Positions 26,823 through 35,527 of a stretch of 47,326 nt of DNA are shown here, piece by piece. Position 1 is the first letter of the stretch. Every line of letters begins with the position of its first letter. Position numbers and translations under genes: made by a program. The notes under the pieces were generated by a model. It did not search any database. It was not told the origin of the DNA and saw nothing but the letters and a program-made list of their open reading frames with translations. Location: assembly GCF_003570995.1 (NCBI RefSeq), contig NZ_QXIY01000032.1, positions 1 to 47,326 of the forward strand, read 5' to 3'. The DNA comes from Candidatus Cryosericum septentrionale (GTDB lineage: Bacteria > Caldisericota > Caldisericia > Cryosericales > Cryosericaceae).

Positions 26823-28557
26823 TTGTGGTTCCTCCTCCGAGCTGGGACTCATAGATCTCGCGGTAGATGGAACTGGTTTGCATCAACTCCTGATGCGTTC
26901 CCTCGGCCGCGATGCGCCCCTTGTCCAGGACCAGGATCTTGTCTGCAGCCAGCACGGTGCTGATACGCTGAGCGACGATGAAGACGGTGCACTGGCTGTG
27001 CAGGCGCAGCAGAGCCTCCTGGATGCGGGCCTCGGTGTCGACGTCGACCGCACTCGTACTGTCGTCCAGGATGAGGATGCTCGGCTTGAGGAGCAGGGCA
27101 CGGGCAATGGCGATGCGCTGCTTCTGACCCCCCGAGAGGTTGGCCCCACGTTCCTCGACCATCGTGTCGTACCCTTTTGGGGTCCCAAGGATGAACTCCT
27201 CGGCCTGCGCGGCCTGCGCGGCCGCTTCGACCTCCTCCTGACTGGCGTCGGGACGGCCGTAGCGTATGTTGTCCCGGAGCGTGCCGGTGAAGAGCACAGC
27301 CTCCTGCAGCGCAATGCCGACATGCTTGCGCAGCGACGCAAGGGTCACGTCCCGGACATCGACGCCGTCGACCGTCACGCGACCGCCGCACACATCGTAG
27401 AAGCGTGGGATGAGGTTGATCAGCGTCGTCTTGCCCGAACCGGTCTCGCCAAGGATCGCCACCGTCTGTCCCGGCTCGGCGACGAAGTTCACATCCTGGA
27501 GCACCGACTCACCACACTCGTGGTCGTAGCTGAACGTTATGTGCTCAAAGGCTACCCTGCCCCTGACGTCGGACAGATCGATGACCCCTGGCTGGTCGAC
27601 GATGCTGCTCTTCGTGTCCAGCACCCCATTGATGCGTCCCGCAGACGCCTCAGCCTGCGACAGCATCACGAGCAGGTTTCCCATCATGAGCAGCGGGAAC
27701 ATCGTGATCATGAGGTAGTTGATGAACGCCATGAGCTGGCCTGTTGTCAACGTGCCACCAATCGCCTGCCGTCCGCCGATGAGGATGACGAGCACCGTGC
27801 CGAGGTTGACGATGACGGTCATGGTCGGCATGATGACCGCGAACAGTCTCTGAACACGCACGTTCTGATCCATGAGGTCATCGTTGACCACTCCGAACCG
27901 ACGGTTCTCCTCGTTCGAACGGACAAACGCCTTCACGAGCCGCATGCCCGCCAGGTTCTCCTGGAGCAAGGTGTTCAGCCGGTCCAGCTTCGCCTGGACG
28001 CGCAGGAAGATGGGCTGCGCCTTCGTGGACAGCACCACGACCATCGCGCCGGTTATAGCCAGGAGCAGCACGACCCAGACCGCAAGGCTCGGGCTGGTCA
28101 CCAGCATGAGCACGATGCTGCCAAGCAGCATCAGCGGCGCGCGGGTCATGATGCGCATGGCCATCTGCACGGTGCCCTGCACCCGCGTGACGTCGCTGGT
28201 CAGGTTGGTCATCAATGCTCCGGTGCGGTTATCGTCGAGGTTGCTGAAACTGAATCCCTGAATGTTGCGGAAGGTCGCCGTGCGGACGTCGGTCCCGAAT
28301 CCCATCGCCACATCGACCGAGTAGCGCGTGTTGATAATAGAGACGACGGCCCCCAGCGCCGAGACGCCCAGCATGATGCCCATCGTCCCCAGGACCACGT
28401 GCATGTCTCCCTTCGAGATACCGTTGTCGACGATCGTTTGGATGAGACGCGGCACCGCCAAGTCAGTCAGGATGGAGACCGTCAGCGCAGCCAACGCGAT
28501 GACAGCCTTGCGACGGTAAGGCCTCAGGTACGTGAGGATCTTCAGAAAATTACGCAT
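26815..28557 (-). CDS. ABC exporter half-transporter with degenerate ATPase site (heterodimer subunit 1)
   Basis: 580 residues: six membrane helices (about 15-310) and a nucleotide-binding domain. Walker A is GETGSGKTT; the signature LSGGQKQ is canonical. The Walker B catalytic glutamate is replaced by aspartate (ILILDDSTS, D499), and the H-loop histidine is glutamine (VAQRISTV, Q530). These two losses define the degenerate-site subunit of heterodimeric ABC exporters (TM287, BmrC, LmrC). ATG 28557 has AAGGGGGA 4 bases upstream and overlaps the tetR stop by 8 bases. It acts in the cytoplasmic membrane with the next gene product. Confidence 0.93.
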   Translation of the reverse strand: MRNFLKILTYLRPYRRKAVIALAALTVSILTDLAVPRLIQTIVDNGISKGDMHVVLGTMGIMLGVSALGAVVSIINTRYSVDVAMGFGTDVRTATFRNIQGFSFSNLDDNRTGALMTNLTSDVTRVQGTVQMAMRIMTRAPLMLLGSIVLMLVTSPSLAVWVVLLLAITGAMVVVLSTKAQPIFLRVQAKLDRLNTLLQENLAGMRLVKAFVRSNEENRRFGVVNDDLMDQNVRVQRLFAVIMPTMTVIVNLGTVLVILIGGRQAIGGTLTTGQLMAFINYLMITMFPLLMMGNLLVMLSQAEASAGRINGVLDTKSSIVDQPGVIDLSDVRGRVAFEHITFSYDHECGESVLQDVNFVAEPGQTVAILGETGSGKTTLINLIPRFYDVCGGRVTVDGVDVRDVTLASLRKHVGIALQEAVLFTGTLRDNIRYGRPDASQEEVEAAAQAAQAEEFILGTPKGYDTMVEERGANLSGGQKQRIAIARALLLKPSILILDDSTSAVDVDTEARIQEALLRLHSQCTVFIVAQRISTVLAADKILVLDKGRIAAEGTHQELMQTSSIYREIYESQLGGGTTNG

Positions 28558-29194
28558 GTGATCCCCCTTCCGGCATCATCAATCCGAACAGCAAGAGATC
28601 GGCTGTCGCACGCGCAGCCTGCTCCCGTTCGGCTGGCTCCTCGGAGCCCCGGGTAAGGCGCAGCAACGGCATCATGGACGCCATGAGCGCACCGACGAGG
28701 GCCTGTGCGGCCCGCTCGGGGTCCACCTTCCGGAGCCATCCGGCTTCGATGCCGCATTCGATGAGACGCGCGACATGGGCGACCGTCTCCCGCACGTGAC
28801 CTGCCTGATACTGTCGGAACAGCTCATCGTCCGTCCACGCCTCCTTGATGACCGTGCGTATCCATGGCTGCTCGGAAGCAGGCGCCAGAAGGGCCCGCTC
28901 GACGAGCCCGATGAACCCATCGCGGTCCGCCAGATTTTGAGCCTCCGACCACAGACGGTCTACAGGTGACGGTGACCGCGAGATAATGGCGACAAGGATG
29001 TCGCGTTTGCTGGCAAAGTAGTTGTAAAGGCTGCCCTCGGCGATATCGGCCGCTGCCGCGATCTCCCTGGTCGTCGCCTGCGCATATCCCTTGGCGGCGA
29101 AGACCGAGGCAGCTGCCTGGAGAATCTCCTCCTGTCGGCGCTCGATACGGCGATCGCGCCTGGACAGCGCATCCTGCTCCTGTTTCTGTGTCAT
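28550..29194 (-). CDS. TetR-family repressor of the ABC exporter operon
   Basis: 214 residues. The N-terminal TetR helix-turn-helix is textbook: ILQAAASVFAAKGYAQATTR, then EIAAAADIAEGSLYNYFASK (helix 3 and YNYF hallmark). The C-terminal part (about 75-214) is the ligand/dimer domain. ATG 29194 has GGAAGGAG 5 bases upstream; a longer frame to 29218 would start in the operator. It is first in a three-gene operon whose genes overlap by 8 bases each. Autoregulation through the palindrome at 29208-29240 is expected, with an exported compound as inducer. Confidence 0.95.
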   Translation of the reverse strand: MTQKQEQDALSRRDRRIERRQEEILQAAASVFAAKGYAQATTREIAAAADIAEGSLYNYFASKRDILVAIISRSPSPVDRLWSEAQNLADRDGFIGLVERALLAPASEQPWIRTVIKEAWTDDELFRQYQAGHVRETVAHVARLIECGIEAGWLRKVDPERAAQALVGALMASMMPLLRLTRGSEEPAEREQAARATADLLLFGLMMPEGGSHA

Positions 29195-29207
29195 TGTGAC
29201 TCCTTCC

Positions 29208-29240
29208 TGAATGCTCACTCATTTTCTGAGCATTCGCTCA
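29208..29240. promoter_or_regulatory. Candidate TetR operator
   Basis: GAATGCTCA (29209-29217) and TGAGCATTC (29227-29235) form a perfect 9-bp inverted repeat with a 9-bp spacer. An overlapping second dyad, TGAGC-N4-GCTCA, covers 29227-29240. It lies just downstream of the tetR transcription start and just before the ribosome site. Confidence 0.75.
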
Positions 29241-29250
29241 TACTCGTCAG

Positions 29251-29278
29251 AGTATAGATAACCAGGGGATCGATGCAA
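29251..29278 (-). promoter_or_regulatory. Promoter of the tetR-ABC operon
   Basis: Reading leftward: -35 TTGCAT (29278-29273), 16-bp spacer, -10 TATACT (29256-29251). The expected start near 29244 abuts the operator. Confidence 0.7.
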
Positions 29279-29449
29279 ACAGCCAAGTACGAATCGTCGT
29301 TCACAGACTGCAGGTGTGGTGTGGCATGGCGTGCGCGACGCCAGGTCCGACACGGCAACGCCCGGCGACTCTGAAAGTGTGCCTTGCCAAGACGAGCGGG
29401 GAGCAGACGAATCCTGACAATCGTTGTCGGCGCGCCGTTGCAGCTCTCC

Positions 29450-29477
29450 TTGCACGCAGTAAGTTCTCTATCATACT
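29450..29477 (+). promoter_or_regulatory. Candidate promoter of the 29501 membrane protein and split kinase
   Basis: TTGCAC (29450-29455), 16-bp spacer, CATACT (29472-29477). Only a short leader precedes the ribosome site at 29489. Confidence 0.45.
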
Positions 29478-29500
29478 ATGAACGATATGGAGGAGAAAGC

Positions 29501-29800
29501 ATGGTGCGAAGGCAATTGTGGTGGTGGCTGCTGCTGGCTGCGTTCGCCCTTGCTGTCCTCAATCTGGTCTTCAACGGATGGCTGTTCGTTCTTCCGAGCG
29601 GCTTCCTGTTCTTCGCAAGCAATGCTCTCTCGATGGTGCTGTCGATCGCGGCCGTGGTGTGGTCTATCCTGGACTTGCTGGCATCGTACAGAACCGGGCG
29701 TTCCGTGCGGCCAGCCGTCTACGTGACGTCATGGGTCCTGGCAACCGTCATCGTCGTCGCCGTCGACCTCTGGACACTCGCAGTGATGAGGCTGGGATGA
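29501..29800 (+). CDS. Small three-helix membrane protein coupled to the split kinase
   Basis: 99 residues with three hydrophobic helices (about 8-28, 34-58 and 72-95) and a basic start (MVRRQ). GGAGGAG lies 5 bases before ATG 29501. The stop overlaps the kinase start in ATGA, so they are translationally coupled. No family was recognised. A membrane partner for the otherwise soluble kinase is a reasonable inference: it could sense a signal or anchor the kinase. Confidence 0.7.
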   Translation: MVRRQLWWWLLLAAFALAVLNLVFNGWLFVLPSGFLFFASNALSMVLSIAAVVWSILDLLASYRTGRSVRPAVYVTSWVLATVIVVAVDLWTLAVMRLG

Positions 29801-31410
29801 GCGAGAGGAACATACCGGTCACGGAGCGCGCAGCAAACGACTGGGGGTTGACCCGGCTGATGGCAGGTCTGCCGGGCATGGTCTACCGAGCTGCGCCGCA
29901 GGCACCGTTCACCTTCGAACTTGTCGGTGGGGGCTACGAACGTATCCTGGGCCGGTCCCTGGACGAACTCACGACGAAGCGGGACATCCGCTCGACGCTC
30001 ATGTATCCCGATGACCTCGCTCGCTACCGAGCAGTCGTGGAGAACGCGGTGAAACGTGGTGACACGTTTCAGATTGAGTACAGCGTCATCTGCCCTGACG
30101 CCACAGAACGTATTGTGTGGGAGCAGGGCAGGCCCGTCCGCGTTCCCGACGGATCCTGCTTCATCGAAGGAAGCATCATTGATATCGAGGGACCAGTACA
30201 CGCGCGGCAGGTACAGGACCCCACGTACCGCATCTCGCAGGCGGCAGCATCCGCCGAGAGTCTGCAGGAGCTGTACAGCCACATCCACCACATCGTCGCC
30301 GGACTGATGCCGTCGGAGAACCTGTTCCTCGCACTTCGGGATCCGAAGACGGGGTCCATCACGTTTCCGTACTACATCGACGAGTACGACGTCGTGCCGC
30401 CCGACCCGCAGATGGCCGAGACGGGGTTGACAGCATACATCCTGCACACCGGCACACCGCTGCTCATGAGCGAATTCCACGAGGCAGAACCGGTCAAGTC
30501 TGGAAGCGTCACTCCTACGGGGACGCTCCCCATCAGCTGGCTCGGTGTCCCGCTGCGGCTGAAGGGGACAGCAATCGGGATCATCGCTGTCCAGGTGTAC
30601 CATGGAAGCTACCGCTACACCGAACGGGACCGGGATATCCTGTCCTTCGTCGCGGATCAGATCGCCGTCTCGATAGACCGCTGGCGCTCCCGCGACGCGC
30701 TGGCCACCTCCGAGGAGCGGTTCCGCATCGCCGCGCAGAGCACCAGTGACATCGTCTATGAGTGGGACACCGTCGAGGATCGCTGCACCTACTACGGTGA
30801 CGTCGACGGGGACCTCGCCCGTGCCATCGGGGGCTTGCCTTCCAAAGGAAGCCAGTGGGAGTCATATGTGCACCCTGAGGACCTTCCCGCGCTCCAGCAG
30901 GCCGTCCAGGAGCACCTGAGGACGCATACGCCCCTCCGCGTCACGTATCGCCTGCGTTGCACCGACGGCACATGGCGCACCATCATCGAATCGTCGCAGG
31001 CTGTGCTCGACAAGGATGGCAACGTCGTCAAGCGGGTCGGCACCGACACCGATATCACCAACCGCGTCCGTGCGGAACGCGCATTGCAGGCCAGCGAACT
31101 CGAGTTTAGGGAGTTGTTCAACCAGGCCCAGGACGCCATTCTTCTCCATGTGGTCAACGCGGATGGCACGACAGGCTCGATCCTCGAGGCCAACGACGTC
31201 GCCTGCCAGTGGGTAGGCTACACACGCGAGGAATTGCGGCACATGACCATCACCGACGTCTCAGTCACCGCAACGCCTGAGATGCCCGAGGCCACGGGGC
31301 GCCAGCTGAGGGAACACGGAAAGACAAGCTTCCTTGCTGAACTGAAGGCCCGCGACGGTCACCGCATCCCCGTGGAAGTCAGCGCGAGCCTGTTCGTACT
31401 CGGAGACTAG
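29797..31410 (+). CDS. Hybrid kinase, sensor half (PAS-GAF-PAS-PAS), ending at an in-frame TAG
   Basis: 537 residues, no membrane helices. PAS 1 at about 20-140, GAF at about 145-300 (LFLALRDPKTGSITFPYYID; PISWLGVPLRLKG), PAS 2 at about 305-425 ending TDTDITNRVRAERAL, PAS 3 at about 430-537. The last PAS lacks its final strand: the frame meets TAG at 31408-31410 in a position where relatives read through to VVLNIARDITER. The following kinase half is in the same frame. A single CAG-to-TAG change would explain it. Either a nonsense mutation with reinitiation downstream, or two separate proteins. The start ATG 29797 overlaps the upstream membrane-protein gene. Confidence 0.85.
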   Translation: MSERNIPVTERAANDWGLTRLMAGLPGMVYRAAPQAPFTFELVGGGYERILGRSLDELTTKRDIRSTLMYPDDLARYRAVVENAVKRGDTFQIEYSVICPDATERIVWEQGRPVRVPDGSCFIEGSIIDIEGPVHARQVQDPTYRISQAAASAESLQELYSHIHHIVAGLMPSENLFLALRDPKTGSITFPYYIDEYDVVPPDPQMAETGLTAYILHTGTPLLMSEFHEAEPVKSGSVTPTGTLPISWLGVPLRLKGTAIGIIAVQVYHGSYRYTERDRDILSFVADQIAVSIDRWRSRDALATSEERFRIAAQSTSDIVYEWDTVEDRCTYYGDVDGDLARAIGGLPSKGSQWESYVHPEDLPALQQAVQEHLRTHTPLRVTYRLRCTDGTWRTIIESSQAVLDKDGNVVKRVGTDTDITNRVRAERALQASELEFRELFNQAQDAILLHVVNADGTTGSILEANDVACQWVGYTREELRHMTITDVSVTATPEMPEATGRQLREHGKTSFLAELKARDGHRIPVEVSASLFVLGD

Positions 31411-31413
31411 TCG

Positions 31414-32610
31414 GTGGTGCTCAACATCGCCCGCGACATCACCGAACGGCTACGTCTCGAAAGCGAGCTTCAGCGGATGGACAAGCTGGAGTCGCTGGGC
31501 ATCCTGGCAGGTGGCATCGCACATGACTTCAACAATATGCTGACCGGTATCATCGGCAACATCAATCTCGCACACATCGAGGATGACACGGACCATTCCC
31601 GCGAACTGCTGCAGGAAGCAGAGCAGGAGATCCTCCAGGCTCGCGGGCTGTCGCAGCAGCTGCTGACATTCGCGAAGGGAGGGGCTCCCGTCCGTTCCGT
31701 CCAGGACCTTGCTCATATCCTGCGGGAAGCTGTCAGCTGCGCCTTGCGCGGTTCTGACGTTTCGGCTCGTTTCGACCTGCCCGCGGACCTCTGGTGGGCA
31801 AGCGTCGACAAGGGGCAACTGTCTCAGGTCTTCTCCAACATCGTCATCAACGCTGACGAGGCGATGCCTGCCGGAGGGACGATTTCCGTCATTGCACGCA
31901 ACGTCACCGTAGACGACGGCGCGTACCCGGACCTGGCTCCTGGCGACTATGTCCGCATCGACCTCAGCGACACCGGCGTCGGGATCGCCGAGACGAACCT
32001 TCGCAGAATCTTCGATCCCTTCTTCAGTACGAAGCGCCGCGGCAGCGGCCTCGGCCTGGCGACATCCTACGCCATCGTCCACAAGCATGACGGATACATC
32101 GGCGTTGCCTCGACACCAGGTGCCGGCACGACCTTCTCGATCTCCCTGCCGGCTGCCCCTGCCAGTCCACCCCCTCAGTCGCGTGAGACAGCGCCCCGAT
32201 TCAGTGGACACGGCCGCGCCCTGGTCATGGACGACGAACTCACGGTGCGACAAGTGGTAGTTGCAATGCTAAAGAAACTCGGATATGAGGCGGAAGCTGT
32301 CTCTGACGGGGCCAGCGCACTTCGTGCGGATGCAGAGGCCTGTGTAGCCAGGCATCCTTTCAGCACCATCATCATGGATCTGACGATTCCCGGCGGCATG
32401 GGTGGTGAAGAGGCAGTTGTGGCCCTCCGCGCCCAGCACACGACGGCGCGCCTCATCGCCTCGAGCGGGTACGCAAATGACCCCATCATGGCTCAGTACC
32501 GTTCCTACCAGTTCGACGCCGTCTTGGCCAAGCCGTACAGCTTTGCTGAACTGACGTCGGTCCTCGCCTCCCTCGCCGACCAGCCATCGATCCTCGGCAC
32601 TGATGCCTGA
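31414..32610 (+). CDS. Hybrid kinase, catalytic half (HisKA, HATPase, receiver)
   Basis: 398 residues, starting at GTG 31414, four bases after the TAG and in the same frame; GGAG (31402-31405) lies 8 bases upstream, so reinitiation is plausible. It begins with the end of a PAS domain (VLNIARDITERLRLESEL), then HisKA with H37 in IAHDFNNMLTG, HATPase (NIVINADEAM, DTGVGI, GSGLGLA) and a receiver with D322 in IIMDLTIPGG. Read with the preceding half it makes a normal ~937-residue hybrid kinase. Without a sensor it could still be an active kinase. The last receiver helix is complete (FDAVLAKPYSFAEL). Confidence 0.88.
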   Translation: MVLNIARDITERLRLESELQRMDKLESLGILAGGIAHDFNNMLTGIIGNINLAHIEDDTDHSRELLQEAEQEILQARGLSQQLLTFAKGGAPVRSVQDLAHILREAVSCALRGSDVSARFDLPADLWWASVDKGQLSQVFSNIVINADEAMPAGGTISVIARNVTVDDGAYPDLAPGDYVRIDLSDTGVGIAETNLRRIFDPFFSTKRRGSGLGLATSYAIVHKHDGYIGVASTPGAGTTFSISLPAAPASPPPQSRETAPRFSGHGRALVMDDELTVRQVVVAMLKKLGYEAEAVSDGASALRADAEACVARHPFSTIIMDLTIPGGMGGEEAVVALRAQHTTARLIASSGYANDPIMAQYRSYQFDAVLAKPYSFAELTSVLASLADQPSILGTDA

Positions 32611-32626
32611 CGTCGACAGGTTACCG

Positions 32627-32734
32627 GATGCCGTCATTGCAGACCATAGAAGCCACCAGTTCGAGGGCGTCCTCCCGAAACCATATGACATGGGAGGGTT
32701 TGCATCAGCTCTCGCCAGGCAGCGCCCCTCTTGA
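32627..32734 (+). pseudogene. Stray receiver-domain tail from a lost hybrid kinase
   Basis: Sixteen bases after the kinase stop, one frame reads HRSHQFEGVLPKPYDMGGFA then SALARQRPS and stops. This matches the end of the preceding receiver (RSYQFDAVLAKPYSFAELTS) with its invariant KPY. It has no start of its own. It is the 3' relic of a second, paralogous hybrid kinase, probably removed by recombination or deletion. Confidence 0.6.
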
Positions 32735-32758
32735 ATAGCAGAGCCTACGCGTCACAAT
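32731..32758 (+). promoter_or_regulatory. Candidate promoter of the ABC-binding-protein-type hybrid kinase
   Basis: TTGAAT (32731-32736), 16-bp spacer, CACAAT (32753-32758). The spacing fits but the -10 box is poor. Confidence 0.35.
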
Positions 32759-32809
32759 AGTCGTGTGTCGCCGTTCGTTCCTTGGCAATCGTGGCTCGGA
32801 GGAATACGC

Positions 32810-35443
32810 GTGAAGGCATCCCGTCTGGTCATATTGCTCGTTCTGACAGCAGTCTTCGCAGCAATGCTGGGGATTCCGCCAGCTGTTGCCACAGCGCCTC
32901 CCAGCAGCGTCCTCATCCTCAACTCCTACGACCAGGGCTACTCATGGACAGACGGTGAGGTCGCAGGGATCCGCAGTGTCCTCGATGACTCGCCGTCGTC
33001 GATTCAGCTTTCTGCGGAGTACCTCGACTGGAGCAGGTTCCCCTCGCAGCAGAACCACGATCAGTTCGAGAAGCTGCTGCAGACCCGCTACGGTGTCAAC
33101 AAACCCGACGTCCTGATCGTCACCGACAACCCGGCGCTGGACTTTGCACTGGACCACCGCAGCAATCTGTTTGCCGGCGTGCCCATTGTGTTCTGCGGCA
33201 TCAACGACTATCAGACATCTCTGCTCAGGGGAGCGAAAGATGTCACTGGTGTGGCCGAGGAGATCGACCCCGTCGGGACACTCGCGCTGGCGCTCAGGCT
33301 GCACCCGCACGCCAGCAGCGTCTACGTCATCACGGACTTCACTGAGACCGGAATTGCTGTTCGCCGAACCATCCAGAGCGTCATCCCGGAATTTCAGGAC
33401 CACGCTGCGTTTACGTTCTCCCCTGTCACGACAGTCGCAGAGCTCATGGACGCAGTGGCAGCACTCCCTGGCAATACCATTATTCTGGCTGCACTGTTCA
33501 TTCGCGACCGCGACGGCGTGTTCATAGACATGCCAGCGTTCACCGCTGAGCTTGCCCGGCACACGGCGCTGCCGATTTACGGCATGTATGAACAGGGCCT
33601 GGGTCAAGGCATCGTCGGTGGCGTGCTCACGAGCCCTCAACTGGAGGGTGCAAAAGCGGGCGAACTCGCCGTGCGCATCCTGGCCGGTGAGCCCGCCGGT
33701 TCAATCCCAGTGGTGACAAGGCAGTCGACGCGCGTGGCATTCGACTGGCACAGGCTGGAGGCCTTCCGCATTCCCGTGTCCAGCCTTCCCGCCGGGGCCA
33801 TGGTGATCAACCGCCCCGTCACCATCCTCGACACCAACCGTCGGCTTGTCGTCTTCACCACCGTGGTCATGCTGCTGCTGGTCCTGGGTATTGTCTTCCT
33901 CGCAATCAATAATGTCCGGCGCGAACGGGCCGAAGCCAGGGTGCTTCGCCTGGCCACCGCCATCGAACAGGCCGCCGAGGCCATCGCGATCACTGATCCC
34001 GACGGCGTCGTCACCTACATCAACCCTGCATTCGAGCACGCAACAGGGCTCCCCGCCGTCGAAAGCAGAGGGCGCAACATCCGGGGACTTCTGGGCGACG
34101 AGGTTGCAGTCCCTCTCGAACGGCGCGCGCAGGAGCACCTGGCCATCTACGACAGCTGGAAGAAGAAAATCACCAGCGTTCGCAAGGATGGTAGCCTGGT
34201 GGAACTCGACTTGACAGTCAGTCCCGTCCGAGGTCCCGGCGACGAGGTTGCAAACTATACCTACGTCGGGCGTGACATCACACAGGAGGCTGCTCTCGAG
34301 GAGCAGCTGCGCCAGTCCCAGAAGCTGGAAGGGATCGGGCTCCTAGCTGGCGGTGTCGCCCACGATTTCAACAACATCCTGACGGGCATCCTGGGATATG
34401 CCAACATGCTGGAGCCGGATGCCGCTCCGGGGAGTACCATGCAGGAGGGACTGCACGTCATCCAGCAGGCGGCCGAGCGAGCAGCCGAGCTCACCAAACA
34501 GCTGCTAAGCTTCGCGAGGCGGGGCAAGCGTCAGAACACCACGGTCGACCTCAACAGCACCATCCTCGAGGTCGTGTCGCTTCTCACCCGAACGGTCAAC
34601 AAGAACATCATTGTGACCGAACACTTCGATACGGACCAGGCAACCGTCCTGGGAGACCCCGGACAACTCCAGCAAATCGTCCTCAACCTAGCCATCAACG
34701 GGCGCGACGCGATGCCGCAGGGTGGGAGTCTGACGTTCCGGACATGGCGCCAGGCACTCAACGCCGAACGGCTCATGGCACACCCCGGAGCGGAGCCAGG
34801 CGTGTTTGTCGCGCTATCAGTCTCTGACACCGGCGTCGGCATCGAGAAGAAGAACCTCCGCCGCATCTTCGAGCCCTTCTTCACAACCAAGGACGTGGAC
34901 AAGGGGACCGGCATGGGACTGGCTATGGTGTATGGGATCGTGAAGGCACACCAGGGGTTCATCGACGTCGAGAGCGATATCGGCAAGGGGACCACGTTTA
35001 CCGTGTACGTCCCGGTAACCGACGTCGTACCAGCGACTGCGCACGCTGCCGATCTCCCACGCAAGGGACACGGGCGCATCCTGATCGTCGACGACGAAGA
35101 GGTCGTCCGCAAGTTGGCGCGCGAGATGCTGCGCCGGGCAGGATACGACGTCGTCACCGCCATCGGTACCACGGAAGCGGTCACCTGGTACCGCGCGCAT
35201 CCCCACGAAGCCGACCTCGTCATCATCGACATGGTCATGCCTGGCAAGGATGGTCAGGAATGCTTCAAAGCCCTCAAGGCCATCGACCCCGACGTGCGCG
35301 CCATCCTGTCGACGGGCTACGGTCTGGATGGACATGCACAGGATACCCTCGATGCAGGCATGGTCGGCTACGTACAGAAGCCGTATCACATGGACGACCT
35401 CGTCACTGCAGTCGCCGACGCACTGGCAGACCAGCCATCCTGA
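32810..35443 (+). CDS. Membrane hybrid histidine kinase with periplasmic-binding-protein-like (ABC_sub_bind) sensor
   Basis: 877 residues. Signal/anchor helix at about 5-30, then an extracytoplasmic domain (about 33-345) resembling ABC_sub_bind/DUF-type solute-binding proteins (VLILNSYDQGYSWTDGEVAG; PIVFCGINDY; GGVLTSPQLEGAKAGELA). A second helix at about 350-375 is followed by PAS (about 395-500), HisKA with H518 in VAHDFNNILTG, HATPase (NLAINGRDAM, DTGVGI, GTGMGLA) and a receiver with D807 in VIIDMVMPGKDG. GTG 32810 has GGAGG 7 bases upstream; an ATG 45 bases earlier lacks a ribosome site. It probably senses a small solute outside the membrane. No output regulator is adjacent. Confidence 0.92.
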   Translation: MKASRLVILLVLTAVFAAMLGIPPAVATAPPSSVLILNSYDQGYSWTDGEVAGIRSVLDDSPSSIQLSAEYLDWSRFPSQQNHDQFEKLLQTRYGVNKPDVLIVTDNPALDFALDHRSNLFAGVPIVFCGINDYQTSLLRGAKDVTGVAEEIDPVGTLALALRLHPHASSVYVITDFTETGIAVRRTIQSVIPEFQDHAAFTFSPVTTVAELMDAVAALPGNTIILAALFIRDRDGVFIDMPAFTAELARHTALPIYGMYEQGLGQGIVGGVLTSPQLEGAKAGELAVRILAGEPAGSIPVVTRQSTRVAFDWHRLEAFRIPVSSLPAGAMVINRPVTILDTNRRLVVFTTVVMLLLVLGIVFLAINNVRRERAEARVLRLATAIEQAAEAIAITDPDGVVTYINPAFEHATGLPAVESRGRNIRGLLGDEVAVPLERRAQEHLAIYDSWKKKITSVRKDGSLVELDLTVSPVRGPGDEVANYTYVGRDITQEAALEEQLRQSQKLEGIGLLAGGVAHDFNNILTGILGYANMLEPDAAPGSTMQEGLHVIQQAAERAAELTKQLLSFARRGKRQNTTVDLNSTILEVVSLLTRTVNKNIIVTEHFDTDQATVLGDPGQLQQIVLNLAINGRDAMPQGGSLTFRTWRQALNAERLMAHPGAEPGVFVALSVSDTGVGIEKKNLRRIFEPFFTTKDVDKGTGMGLAMVYGIVKAHQGFIDVESDIGKGTTFTVYVPVTDVVPATAHAADLPRKGHGRILIVDDEEVVRKLAREMLRRAGYDVVTAIGTTEAVTWYRAHPHEADLVIIDMVMPGKDGQECFKALKAIDPDVRAILSTGYGLDGHAQDTLDAGMVGYVQKPYHMDDLVTAVADALADQPS

Positions 35444-35468
35444 GTTGCCACAGGCCCCTGCAACGCGT

Positions 35469-35501
35469 CTGCCCGGTCCCATCAAGCGTGGAACCGGGCA
35501 G
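35469..35501. terminator. Stem-loop between convergent kinase and HerA-like genes
   Basis: CTGCCCGGT (35469-35477) pairs with ACCGGGCAG (35493-35501). It lies between the stops of two facing genes and may terminate both; no long T-tract is present. Confidence 0.55.
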
Positions 35502-35527
35502 ATTCAGTAGTGGAAACGTTATGGCGT

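Noticed and set aside
26713-28656. Long rightward open frame (647 codons) opposite the ABC genes
   Set aside because: It is an antisense shadow of two clear ABC transporter genes: low-complexity His/Arg/Asp-rich product and no domain.
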